Source of the DNA: CAZTGZ01 sp044339595
Lineage (GTDB): Bacteria > Bacteroidota > Bacteroidia > NS11-12g > UBA9320
NCBI GenBank assembly: GCA_044339595.1
Contig: JBIIVF010000031.1
Location: 1-20,617, forward strand
Direction: 5' to 3'
Length of the DNA: 20,617 nucleotides
Under the pieces are notes generated by a model. The model was not told the DNA's origin and did no database searches. It worked only from the letters and a program-made list of their open reading frames with translations. Each line of letters begins with the position of its first letter. Positions within the stretch are counted from its first letter, which is position 1. Positions 13,591-20,617 of the stretch are shown piece after piece. The position numbers were made by a program, and so were the translations under genes.

Positions 13591-13932
13591 TTAGTTTGCT
13601 TTCTTACCGATGAGCAAAATTTCGTTGGCTACGATTTCAGTGATGTACCTTTTGATACCATCCTTGTCGTCGTAACTGCGGCTGCTGAGTTTTCCTTCAA
13701 TGGCTACTTCTTTCCCCTTCTCGAGGAACTTTTCGGCTAGCTTCGCTGTGCTGCCCCAGGCAATCACATTGTGCCATTGTGTGTCGGTAACCTGCTCTCC
13801 ATTTGCATTCCGGTAGGTTTCATTGGTTGCCAAACTGAATTTCACCATCTGCTTTCCATTGTCTAATGTCTTAACTTCGGGTGCACCGCCTAGGTTTCCA
13901 ATGAGTTGAACTTTGTTTCTTAAAGTTGTCAT
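13591..13932 (-). CDS. ssb: Short single-stranded DNA-binding protein
   Basis: The 113-residue product is an OB-fold SSB that coats single-stranded DNA. It starts with TLRNKVQLIGNLGGAPEVKT, continues with MVKFSLATNETYRN, WHNVIAWGSTAKLAEKFLEKG and VAIEGKLSSRSYDD, and ends shortly after the OB fold with EILLIGKKAN. The usual disordered linker and the acidic DDDIPF-type tail that recruits repair and replication partners are missing. Bacteroidota genomes often carry such short copies in addition to a full-length SSB, so this is probably a paralogue rather than the main replicative one. It stands alone, convergent with the cbb3 operon and divergent from the gene at 14171. Confidence 0.95.
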   Translation of the reverse strand: MTTLRNKVQLIGNLGGAPEVKTLDNGKQMVKFSLATNETYRNANGEQVTDTQWHNVIAWGSTAKLAEKFLEKGKEVAIEGKLSSRSYDDKDGIKRYITEIVANEILLIGKKAN

Positions 13933-14002
13933 AACATAAAAATTAAAATGTAACTAACTAAATTATCTCTCGCGTCTATGGGGGTTAACCCTTTCGACCC
14001 TA

Positions 14003-14030
14003 CAAAGATGAAACAGGGAAATGGATGCAA
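14003..14030 (-). promoter_or_regulatory. Candidate ssb promoter
   Basis: Reading the minus strand, a TTG (complement of 14028-14030) is followed after 17 bases by CATCTTTG (complement of 14003-14010), one mismatch from the Bacteroidota -7 element TAnnTTTG. Transcription would start near 13997 and give a leader of about 65 bases. Spacing is within the known range. Confidence 0.45.
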
Positions 14031-14038
14031 CATTTTTT

Positions 14039-14068
14039 GAAATACTTACTTCCGTTTGCAAGTATTTC
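14039..14068. repeat. 9-base inverted repeat between divergent promoters
   Basis: GAAATACTT at 14039-14047 and AAGTATTTC at 14060-14068 are perfect reverse complements separated by 12 bases. No T-run follows on either strand, so a terminator is unlikely. It lies just upstream of both candidate promoters, where a shared operator would be expected. No known regulator motif is recognised. Confidence 0.5.
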
Positions 14069-14097
14069 TGAATGATTAGGGTCTTTATACATGGTAA

Positions 14098-14130
14098 TTC
14101 GGGGCAGTAAGGTCTATGAGACTATATTTG
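14098..14130 (+). promoter_or_regulatory. Candidate promoter of the transglutaminase-like gene
   Basis: TATATTTG at 14123-14130 is an exact match to the Bacteroidota -7 element TAnnTTTG. A TTC at 14098-14100 stands in for the -33 TTG with a 22-base spacer. Transcription would begin near 14135, giving a leader of about 35 bases that starts within the inverted repeats at 14132-14155. Confidence 0.5.
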
Positions 14131-14131
14131 C

Positions 14132-14155
14132 ATACAATGGGTTGTATCCATTGTA
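14132..14155 (+). promoter_or_regulatory. Overlapping, mutually exclusive inverted repeats near the transcription start
   Basis: ATACAA (14132-14137) pairs with TTGTAT (14142-14147) across a 4-base spacer, while TACAATGG (14133-14140) pairs with CCATTGTA (14148-14155) across 7 bases. The two structures share the left arm and cannot form together. They lie at the presumed 5' end of the transcript of the gene at 14171. They could be a double-stranded operator or a small RNA hairpin; no known riboswitch is recognised. Confidence 0.45.
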
Positions 14156-14170
14156 AGGTGGGCAGTTTTT

Positions 14171-15175
14171 ATGAGTCAAAAGAAAAATATTTGCGAAAAT
14201 TGTCAGAAACAGTATTGGTTGCCTAAAACTATTCACGCCCGTTTTTTCTGCACAACTAAAGGTACGAAGGATCCAAAGGAACAGCCGTACAAGGGCTTTT
14301 TTGGCAAGTACATCGTGGTTTTTCGGGTCATGAGCCATTTGGTGGCATTACCGGGATTCATTGTGCTCCACCGTTGGTTGCCTGAATTGAATTGGGCATT
14401 CAAGTTTGATCGTATCGTACTGTTTTTATTGGTAGTAATCGCTGTTGAAGTTTTGTATTATTGGTTTAAGGGGCTTGTGATCGCTCTATTCTTTTTGTCA
14501 TTTGCATTGCTCGGATACGGATCTATATTTGGATACTATGGTTTTATAGAGGCGGGACAGGATTACAAAACGCTGCTTTTTGCAACCAGAGAAAATGTAA
14601 AAATTCAGAATCTGCAATTATCAAAATTGAGGCCTTTTCATCATAAATCAACCGTATTAAAGGCCATAGATATTGATAATCCTATTGTGAGAGATTTTGC
14701 ATTGATGTGCGTGAACAAGCATTTTCAAGGTTTGAAATTTGATAAAAAGCTCAGGCCCTTGGTGCACGCTTTGGCGGTTTTTAAGGAAATAAATTCGAAT
14801 TGGAAATATGTGAATGATCCTAAAAGCCGTGACTATTTTGCCAAAGCAAGTGAATCTATCCGCTTCTTATCGGGTGATTGTGACGATCACTCCATTCTGA
14901 TGGCTGCAGCCATTCGTTCTGTGGGCGGAACCCCGAGATTAATTCATACCCATAACCATATGTATCCCGAATTGAAGGCTGGCAAGCGTCAGGATCTTGG
15001 AAGTTTAAATCAACTGGTTCGACATGAACTTTTTCCTATTGAATCGAAAGATAAAAACCTGCATTACCATATTGATGAACAGGGGAATATATGGCTTAAT
15101 CTCGATTACACGGCAAATTACCCCGGAGGTCCTTTTATGGCAGAAGAAATTCTAGGGGCACTCACCATCGAATAA
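14171..15175 (+). CDS. Membrane protein with transglutaminase-like cysteine peptidase domain
   Basis: The 334-residue product starts with a short cytosolic segment carrying C-E-N-C and a later Cys (around residues 8-27), possibly half of a zinc-binding element. Hydrophobic helices follow at about residues 45-70 and 80-120. The C-terminal half is a transglutaminase-like domain. The catalytic triad appears as C237 in SGDCDDHSILMAAAIRS, a His in the THNHMYPEL region and an Asp in WLNLDYTANYPGG. Proteins of this fold can be peptidases, amidases or cross-linking enzymes; the substrate here is unknown. The start at 14171 fits the promoter at 14098-14130. The gene stands alone, divergent from ssb and convergent with the large secreted protein gene. 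Confidence 0.82.
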   Translation: MSQKKNICENCQKQYWLPKTIHARFFCTTKGTKDPKEQPYKGFFGKYIVVFRVMSHLVALPGFIVLHRWLPELNWAFKFDRIVLFLLVVIAVEVLYYWFKGLVIALFFLSFALLGYGSIFGYYGFIEAGQDYKTLLFATRENVKIQNLQLSKLRPFHHKSTVLKAIDIDNPIVRDFALMCVNKHFQGLKFDKKLRPLVHALAVFKEINSNWKYVNDPKSRDYFAKASESIRFLSGDCDDHSILMAAAIRSVGGTPRLIHTHNHMYPELKAGKRQDLGSLNQLVRHELFPIESKDKNLHYHIDEQGNIWLNLDYTANYPGGPFMAEEILGALTIE

Positions 15176-15221
15176 TCTCCATGGCAAAGCATTATAAAAG
15201 GGCATTTTTGAAACAAGAAAT
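15176..15221. other. Short convergent gap without a clear terminator
   Basis: These 46 bases separate the stops of two convergent genes. I see no stable hairpin with a T-run on either strand, so transcripts from the two genes may overlap or be ended in another way. Confidence 0.4.
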
Positions 15222-18200
15222 TTACCGCAACAATTGAACGGTGCCTTTTTCGCTGATACGTCGGTTTCTGCTATCAACAAGTTCAAGTAAATAAACATAC
15301 ACGCCCGGTGTTGCAGGTAGTCCTTTATATGTACCATCCCAGCCTTTAGCAGGCTGATCAGATTCAAATACTTTTTCACCCCATCGGTTATAAATCACGA
15401 ATCGATATTCTGAAAAGAATCGTACCCCAAAGGGTTTAAATATTTCATTCAGATTATCGGCATTGGGTGTAAAGACTTCCGGGATGAAGACTTTTTCATC
15501 CGGAATCACCACAAAATCACGGAAAGTAGTGTCGTGGCAATTATATCGGTTGGATGCAATTAAGATTACGCGGAAAGTAGCGGTGTCCGTTACGTCAAAC
15601 TCAGGATTGGTCAACACGGATGAGCCGAATCGATCGAGATTCCAAAAATACTGATCAGATAATAAACTTTGATTGTTCAATTGAATCTGTGTGATTAATG
15701 GTAAAGGTTGATTCAGTACCGCGCTAAAGGCAGCAATCGGAACCGGATGTACAGCGGCACTTTTAATTTTAAGCAAAGTATCTGAGCATCCGTTTGCACT
15801 TACTTCCAGAGAAACATCGAAACTGTCAGCCTTGCTGTAAGTGTGGGTTGGGTTTGTTAATGCAGAGGTTTGGCCATCTCCGAAATGCCACTGATAAGTC
15901 CCGGTTTGTGAAAGGTTGGTGAATTGGGTTGTTTCGCCCAGGCAGACTGTATTTGCACTAAAGTCAATTTTTGGTTTAGACAGTATTCTTATATTACCAA
16001 TAAGTGTATCCGAACAAGACGTTGCGTTGAGTACAATCATGGTAACTTGAATGTTTCCTGTATCTGCAAAGGTGTAGCGCCCGCTTCCAGAAGGCAATTC
16101 AGCAGCTGTTTTGTTGAAGTTAAAGATATGAGAAATAACATCTGCGGAGGCATTTCGGCCGAAGACGAATTCATGCCCCTTTTCACACTGAATACTATCA
16201 TTAATGGAGTATCCTGCTTTAGGGTCTGAATAAATGTGAATGATAGCAGTACTTGTATCGGTACAACCTTGATTGGTTAAGACTCCAAGTTTTAGAAGAT
16301 AGGTTCCGGCGGCAGGATAGCTAAAATCTGCCGGTGAACCCCCGGTTGCTGTTTGTCCATTTCCATAGTTCCAATTCGATTGAACGATGGCTGCCCCCCA
16401 GGTGGCGTTGACAGTCGAAAGGCTAGAATGAATGAATTTATTCCCTTTTAGACAAAATTGGGTGTCATTGAAATTTGCGATCGATGTGGGTTGATGAAAG
16501 ACTTCAATTTGTTTTGAAATCGTATCCGCACAATTATAGAATCCTGAAGCAATGAGTCGCACCTGAAATTTTCCAGCGTTTGAATAGGTGTAGGCCGGCT
16601 TCGTGGCTGTATCGCCATTGCCATCTCCGAATTTCCAGTTTAAAAATAGAGGTCCGCTTCCGGCGATGGTTTGGCTGTTGAATTGGAAAAGGTTACCTCT
16701 AAAACATTGATCAGAATCGGATATATTAAATAAGGCCGTTGGTGAAGGGATGATCACCACCGGAAATGAATCTTCTTTGGCACAAAACAGAGAAGCAGCT
16801 CGGTATTTGACCATAAAAGTGCCGATATCAGTAAAAATATGATTGGGGTTTGCAGTTGAAGAAAATGAACCATCGTCAAAATCCCAAGTATGCCCCATGC
16901 TACCTCTTGCTATGCTGGCATTGGCACTAAAAGTGAATCCATTGTTTTTCAGACATTGGGTGTCTTTTAAAACCTGTGGAGCAATGTTTGGAACCGCATA
17001 TATGGCCATCTGAATGAAGGCGGAAGTGTCTGAGCAACCATTGTAAGTTTTCGTGATTTGATAGCTACCGCTATCAGCAAATCCGGATATTGACTTTTTA
17101 AATAAAGTGTCAACCGTCGGGATAAAAGGAAGTCCATTTTTAATCCATTGGATGGTGGTCGGGACATAGGAAGAATCAATCGCTTTTAATTCAAAGGCCG
17201 GCCCTTCACAAAAAGTATCTAAGCCCACTGTTTTCGTAAGTTGTAAATTAGGCTTCGAAATCACTTCTAATATGCTGTCTTTAGTCAAGCCAATAGCGCC
17301 AAAGTTGAGCGTGAGTGTAGCCGTTTTATATCCAGCACCTTTGTATCTTATCAAATGTGGGCCTTTACCTATAGCTGTATCCGGTATAGCCCCTGTTCCA
17401 AAATTCCATTTATAATGGGTAATGCTGCCTTTGGATGAATCGGTGTAGGTTACCGTCATGCCATCACATATTTTAGAGGTACTTGCAATAAAGTTGGGCT
17501 CGGGCAATCTTGGAATTAATACTACACCAAAATCTTGGGCTTGCCCATATTGCAGTGTATCACAAGCATGCAAAACAGTGTCATAATCACCCATTACACG
17601 CATCCTCAGAATCTTTCCGGTTACTGCAGATCCTGGTATTGCGATGCTTCCGCTGTGAAAAGTCATTTGTTTTTTTGTATTGAAGACCATCTCACCGGCA
17701 TCCTTCAGACTCCCATTGTTATTAAAGTCGATATACACTTTTACGTTCTCGACATAGTTTATCCCGGTTTTAACGCTCAAATTATAGGTCGTATCATTTT
17801 TTAGGCTAAATATTTTGCTACAAGCCATATCGAGATATCCTCCTTCTTGAAAAGTTCCTTGATCTGAATAACTGAATGAATCAACGGCAACATTGTAAAT
17901 GCCCATTCCAAAGTTACCGGTATTGATGGTTTTAATCACACAACCCGCAGGAACAATCGGGTCTTCCACACTGATATAAGCCGTTTTTTCTATAGAATCT
18001 ACGCCTGCGCAATTTTCAACATAGTATTTGATGCTGTAATTTCCTTTTTGGGTAAACTGGATTTGTGGATTGCGGGCATTGCTGTCTGATCCTGAAACCC
18101 AATTGAAGGTAGACGGTCTCACAGACCAATACCATTTGGTAGGTAGGTTAGATGAGGTGTCAGTGAGTTGAATCGTTTGGCCTGCGCATACTTTTAAAAT

Positions 18201-20588
18201 ATCTGCATTAAATCCTGCAATTGGGATTTTCTTATCTTCATCATACAAGGGTGATCGCCAGTTACCACGTCCATAAGTAGCGCTGACCACATGGCTTTTG
18301 CTTCGTCCATCCGGATGATAGAAAATGTCGAGATCCGTTACTCGGGTATTTACCGGCATCCCGGTATTGTACCACGCCCATCCCGACATAGTGGTATCTT
18401 TATAAAAAACACCCATATAGGTGCCCAAATACATCCCTTGTTTTTTACTGCTGGTATCGAATACCATGCTCAATTTAGTGATGGAAGGTAATCCGCCTGA
18501 AATATTCATCCAGGTATTTCCTCCATTGTTGCTTTGATAAATCTGATTTCCCTGGATCATATAAATCCGGTTAACCAAAGTGGGATGGCATTCTATCCAA
18601 ACGACATTGCCGGTGCTGGGTAACTGAGCGGTAAGATCAGTCCAGGTAGGTGCAGCAGAATTGACATCAGATGATTTAAAAAACTTCGCGTCTCCTCTGG
18701 AAAAATAAAGAACATTTGGGTCAGCAGGTGAATTCTCGATATAAACAATGTTCTGGCTATTGCTACCAGCTAGGTTGTTGCTAATTTTGGTCCAGGCAAC
18801 AGAGGCTGCCGAAGCTGCGGTCACATTGGTGCTTCTCCAAATGTTTTTATAACCGATAAACATGGTTGACGGGGTCCCTTCTTGTAAAATAAAGGAAGTC
18901 ACCCAGCCACCACTTTCATTAATTCCGTTCGAACCATTGGCCGCTATTTTACCATCAAAAAAACCATTTTTGTATCGTCGTACATCCCCGTAATACAAGT
19001 CACTATAAGCCCAAGTTGAATTCTGAGGATTGATGGCACAGTCCATGCCGTCACCGCCCATCACGGTGAACCATTTGCTGTTTTCCATCAGCCCGGTGCC
19101 GTTGTCTTGATATCCATTGATAAGCATATCCTTTTGAGTGGCACTTTGGCTCAAACGGTAAATCTGTGCAATGCCGAGATCCTGACTGATGTCTTTCCAG
19201 TTGGTGCCTCCGTTAAAGGTTTCATATACCCCGCCGTCATTGCCACTAAAAAGCCCAAAACCACTCTCGCTGTATTCAAGCACGTGGTGGTCTGCATGCA
19301 CGCTTGGCGCACCCGTTCCGACCCAATGGGCGTTGATTTTCCAAGTAGTACCGCTGTCGGTTGATTTAAAAATATTCACCCCGGCCACATAAATAACGGC
19401 AGCGTTATATGGGTCAGCGGCCATATCGAGGTCGTACCATGCTTGCCCGCCGGTGCCAGAGCCATTATTGGAGTAGTCCATGATGTTGGGCGTGGTGCTT
19501 TTAACCACAAAAGTGCTACCCCCATCTCTCGAAAGGCATTGTGAATTGAAAGTGGATGAATTGGTCAATACAAAATATACAAAATCAGGGTTGGCTTTAG
19601 TCACCGCAATGGCTCCGCGGGCAGTTCCGGTGGGCAACCCGCTTGTGATTTGTGTCCAACTGATACCGTTATTAATCGATCTGTAAAACAATCCATTTCG
19701 GGTGGCATAAGCGGTATCGGTGGTTCCGGGTTTGAAAACAAGGTCTTTGAAAAATCCGCCTCCTTGGGCAAGTGTCCAGGTATTGCCACCATTCACGGTT
19801 CGAAAGATGCCTGAACTGGTTGCTGCGATTAAGGTATCGGGTCTGAGCGGATCGATGATGAGTTTTGCCACATTGGCATTGCCCATGGTATTGTTGGCCC
19901 ATTTCCAGGAGTTTCCTCCATCACTGCTTTTCATAACGCCCCTTGAAGCAGCATCGCTGGCATCCCGATCACCGGTGCCAATGTATATAATGTCCGGATT
20001 TTTGGTATGGATGGCAATGGCTGAAATTCCCAAAGTTGGCAGTGTGTCGGTATTGCAGGTCCAGCTAATTCCTTTATCGGTTGATTTCCAAAGTCCTCCG
20101 GCAGGAGCACCGGCCCAAATTATACTGCTGTCTGATGGATGAAACGCTAATGCATTGACACGTCCCATGCCGTTGGGCTGAGAAGTTCTGTTACCGGGAA
20201 TTTTCTGTGGACCAATTTCAACCCAGTTTCCGGTGGTTAAACACGGAGCTCCTCCAAAATTCAATTGTAGATTATTTCCTGAAAGTGAATCGTAGTATCG
20301 GTATATCGCTGAATAAAGGTCTTGGTAAGGGGGCAAATCTCCATTGGCATCTGCCTCTCTTTCGGCCATGTATTCCCATCTTTTGAAAGGTTTGAAACCG
20401 CTTCCTTTTTCTATAGGACGACTTTGCCAGTAAGTTTCAAATGCTCTTTGGGTCTGATGCAGATTCACTGTGCGGTCTTGCATCATTTCTATCCAATATG
20501 GGAATGCGCTGGTGTCGGGCAAACTGCTTTGTCCGAAGAGTTGGATTGAGGTCAGTAATAATGTAAGTGACAGTATAAAATGACGCAT
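15222..20588 (-). CDS. Giant secreted BNR/GEVED/PKD protein with type IX secretion C-terminal domain
   Basis: This 1788-residue protein begins with a signal peptide (RHFILSLTLLLTSIQLFGQ). Residues about 120-780 look like a sortilin/BNR-type beta-propeller region, with at least eight Asp-box-like repeats such as STDKGISW, SSDGGNSW, TVNGGNTW, SRDGGSTF, STDSGTTW and SNNGGNTW. Around residues 880-1025 is a GEVED-like domain (YIDFNNNGSLKDAGE). Several PKD-like domains flank and follow it (for example WDFDDGSFS, WKFGDGNGD, WHFGDGQTS), and about 1700-1788 form a gliding motility-associated, type B sorting domain (FIPEVFTPNADNLNE, YNRWGEKVFES, GVYVYLLEL). It should cross the outer membrane through the type IX system and act on or from the cell surface. 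The propeller may bind or process glycans or peptides, but no catalytic site is evident. It appears complete. Confidence 0.93.
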   Translation of the reverse strand: MRHFILSLTLLLTSIQLFGQSSLPDTSAFPYWIEMMQDRTVNLHQTQRAFETYWQSRPIEKGSGFKPFKRWEYMAEREADANGDLPPYQDLYSAIYRYYDSLSGNNLQLNFGGAPCLTTGNWVEIGPQKIPGNRTSQPNGMGRVNALAFHPSDSSIIWAGAPAGGLWKSTDKGISWTCNTDTLPTLGISAIAIHTKNPDIIYIGTGDRDASDAASRGVMKSSDGGNSWKWANNTMGNANVAKLIIDPLRPDTLIAATSSGIFRTVNGGNTWTLAQGGGFFKDLVFKPGTTDTAYATRNGLFYRSINNGISWTQITSGLPTGTARGAIAVTKANPDFVYFVLTNSSTFNSQCLSRDGGSTFVVKSTTPNIMDYSNNGSGTGGQAWYDLDMAADPYNAAVIYVAGVNIFKSTDSGTTWKINAHWVGTGAPSVHADHHVLEYSESGFGLFSGNDGGVYETFNGGTNWKDISQDLGIAQIYRLSQSATQKDMLINGYQDNGTGLMENSKWFTVMGGDGMDCAINPQNSTWAYSDLYYGDVRRYKNGFFDGKIAANGSNGINESGGWVTSFILQEGTPSTMFIGYKNIWRSTNVTAASAASVAWTKISNNLAGSNSQNIVYIENSPADPNVLYFSRGDAKFFKSSDVNSAAPTWTDLTAQLPSTGNVVWIECHPTLVNRIYMIQGNQIYQSNNGGNTWMNISGGLPSITKLSMVFDTSSKKQGMYLGTYMGVFYKDTTMSGWAWYNTGMPVNTRVTDLDIFYHPDGRSKSHVVSATYGRGNWRSPLYDEDKKIPIAGFNADILKVCAGQTIQLTDTSSNLPTKWYWSVRPSTFNWVSGSDSNARNPQIQFTQKGNYSIKYYVENCAGVDSIEKTAYISVEDPIVPAGCVIKTINTGNFGMGIYNVAVDSFSYSDQGTFQEGGYLDMACSKIFSLKNDTTYNLSVKTGINYVENVKVYIDFNNNGSLKDAGEMVFNTKKQMTFHSGSIAIPGSAVTGKILRMRVMGDYDTVLHACDTLQYGQAQDFGVVLIPRLPEPNFIASTSKICDGMTVTYTDSSKGSITHYKWNFGTGAIPDTAIGKGPHLIRYKGAGYKTATLTLNFGAIGLTKDSILEVISKPNLQLTKTVGLDTFCEGPAFELKAIDSSYVPTTIQWIKNGLPFIPTVDTLFKKSISGFADSGSYQITKTYNGCSDTSAFIQMAIYAVPNIAPQVLKDTQCLKNNGFTFSANASIARGSMGHTWDFDDGSFSSTANPNHIFTDIGTFMVKYRAASLFCAKEDSFPVVIIPSPTALFNISDSDQCFRGNLFQFNSQTIAGSGPLFLNWKFGDGNGDTATKPAYTYSNAGKFQVRLIASGFYNCADTISKQIEVFHQPTSIANFNDTQFCLKGNKFIHSSLSTVNATWGAAIVQSNWNYGNGQTATGGSPADFSYPAAGTYLLKLGVLTNQGCTDTSTAIIHIYSDPKAGYSINDSIQCEKGHEFVFGRNASADVISHIFNFNKTAAELPSGSGRYTFADTGNIQVTMIVLNATSCSDTLIGNIRILSKPKIDFSANTVCLGETTQFTNLSQTGTYQWHFGDGQTSALTNPTHTYSKADSFDVSLEVSANGCSDTLLKIKSAAVHPVPIAAFSAVLNQPLPLITQIQLNNQSLLSDQYFWNLDRFGSSVLTNPEFDVTDTATFRVILIASNRYNCHDTTFRDFVVIPDEKVFIPEVFTPNADNLNEIFKPFGVRFFSEYRFVIYNRWGEKVFESDQPAKGWDGTYKGLPATPGVYVYLLELVDSRNRRISEKGTVQLLR

Positions 20589-20604
20589 GAATTTCTTTTA
20601 ATTA

Positions 20605-20612
20605 CAAAAATA
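20605..20612 (-). promoter_or_regulatory. -7 element of the giant secreted protein gene
   Basis: The minus strand reads TATTTTTG here, an exact match to TAnnTTTG, 16 bases before the ATG at 20588. The leader would be only about 10-15 bases. The -33 partner would fall beyond the right end of the window. Confidence 0.45.
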
Positions 20613-20617
20613 TTCAT

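Larger units (their letters stand above)
13933..14170. other. Divergent promoter region between ssb and the transglutaminase-like gene
   Basis: This 238-base gap contains no gene that I can support. It holds back-to-back promoters for the genes at 13932 (minus) and 14171 (plus), with a 9-base inverted repeat at 14039-14068 between them and overlapping hairpins in the leader of the plus-strand gene at 14132-14155. Confidence 0.7.

Noticed and set aside
19720..20142. 140-codon plus-strand frame opposite the giant secreted protein
   Set aside because: It mirrors the repetitive Asp-box coding sequence on the other strand and shows no independent domain or start signal.

Overview
The window looks like chromosomal DNA of a Bacteroidota bacterium, most likely of the Saprospiria, Chitinophagia or Sphingobacteriia type. 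The signs are: a moderately AT-rich composition; starts without clear Shine-Dalgarno sequences; -7 elements resembling TAnnTTTG; a fused CcoNO oxidase subunit; a short Bacteroidota-type single-stranded DNA-binding protein; and a very large PKD-rich exported protein ending in a type IX secretion (gliding motility-associated) C-terminal domain. I see no mobile element, CRISPR array, tRNA or rRNA.

Layout. (1) 1-2150, plus strand: a PAS histidine kinase, cut by the left edge, is translationally coupled to a response regulator in which a CheY-like receiver is fused to a Crp/Fnr-type DNA-binding module. (2) 2236-4713, plus: an orphan gene, a single-domain rhodanese, a two-domain universal stress protein and two small unrecognised genes, closed by a strong intrinsic terminator at about 4737-4782. 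(3) 4783-5104: noncoding, with two short REP-like hairpins and then the promoter region of the next operon. (4) 5105-13520, plus: a complete cbb3 oxidase structural and assembly operon in the order ccoI, ccoS, ccoNO, ccoQ, ccoP, ccoG, ccoH, then a DsbD/UreH-like membrane protein. The genes are tightly packed, several by ATGA overlaps. (5) 13538-13571: a terminator hairpin between convergent genes. (6) 13591-13932, minus: ssb. (7) 13933-14170: a divergent promoter region rich in inverted repeats. (8) 14171-15175, plus: a membrane protein with a transglutaminase-like domain. (9) 15222-20588, minus: a 1788-residue secreted BNR/GEVED/PKD protein.

How the parts may fit together. The same 13-base string TGATAAAAATCAT, containing the FNR/CRP-like palindrome TGAT-N4-ATCA, occurs in front of both the stress operon (2148-2160) and the cbb3 operon (5027-5039, inside a 16-base perfect inverted repeat). 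The nearby regulator has a Crp-type recognition helix that keeps the Glu and Arg which contact TGA half-sites in CRP and FNR. It lacks the cysteine set that would make it an oxygen-sensing Fe-S protein. My main hypothesis is therefore a local regulon in which a phosphorelay, rather than cAMP or an Fe-S cluster, drives a Crp-fold activator of a microaerobic high-affinity oxidase and a companion stress operon. The palindromes are seen directly; the regulation is inferred.
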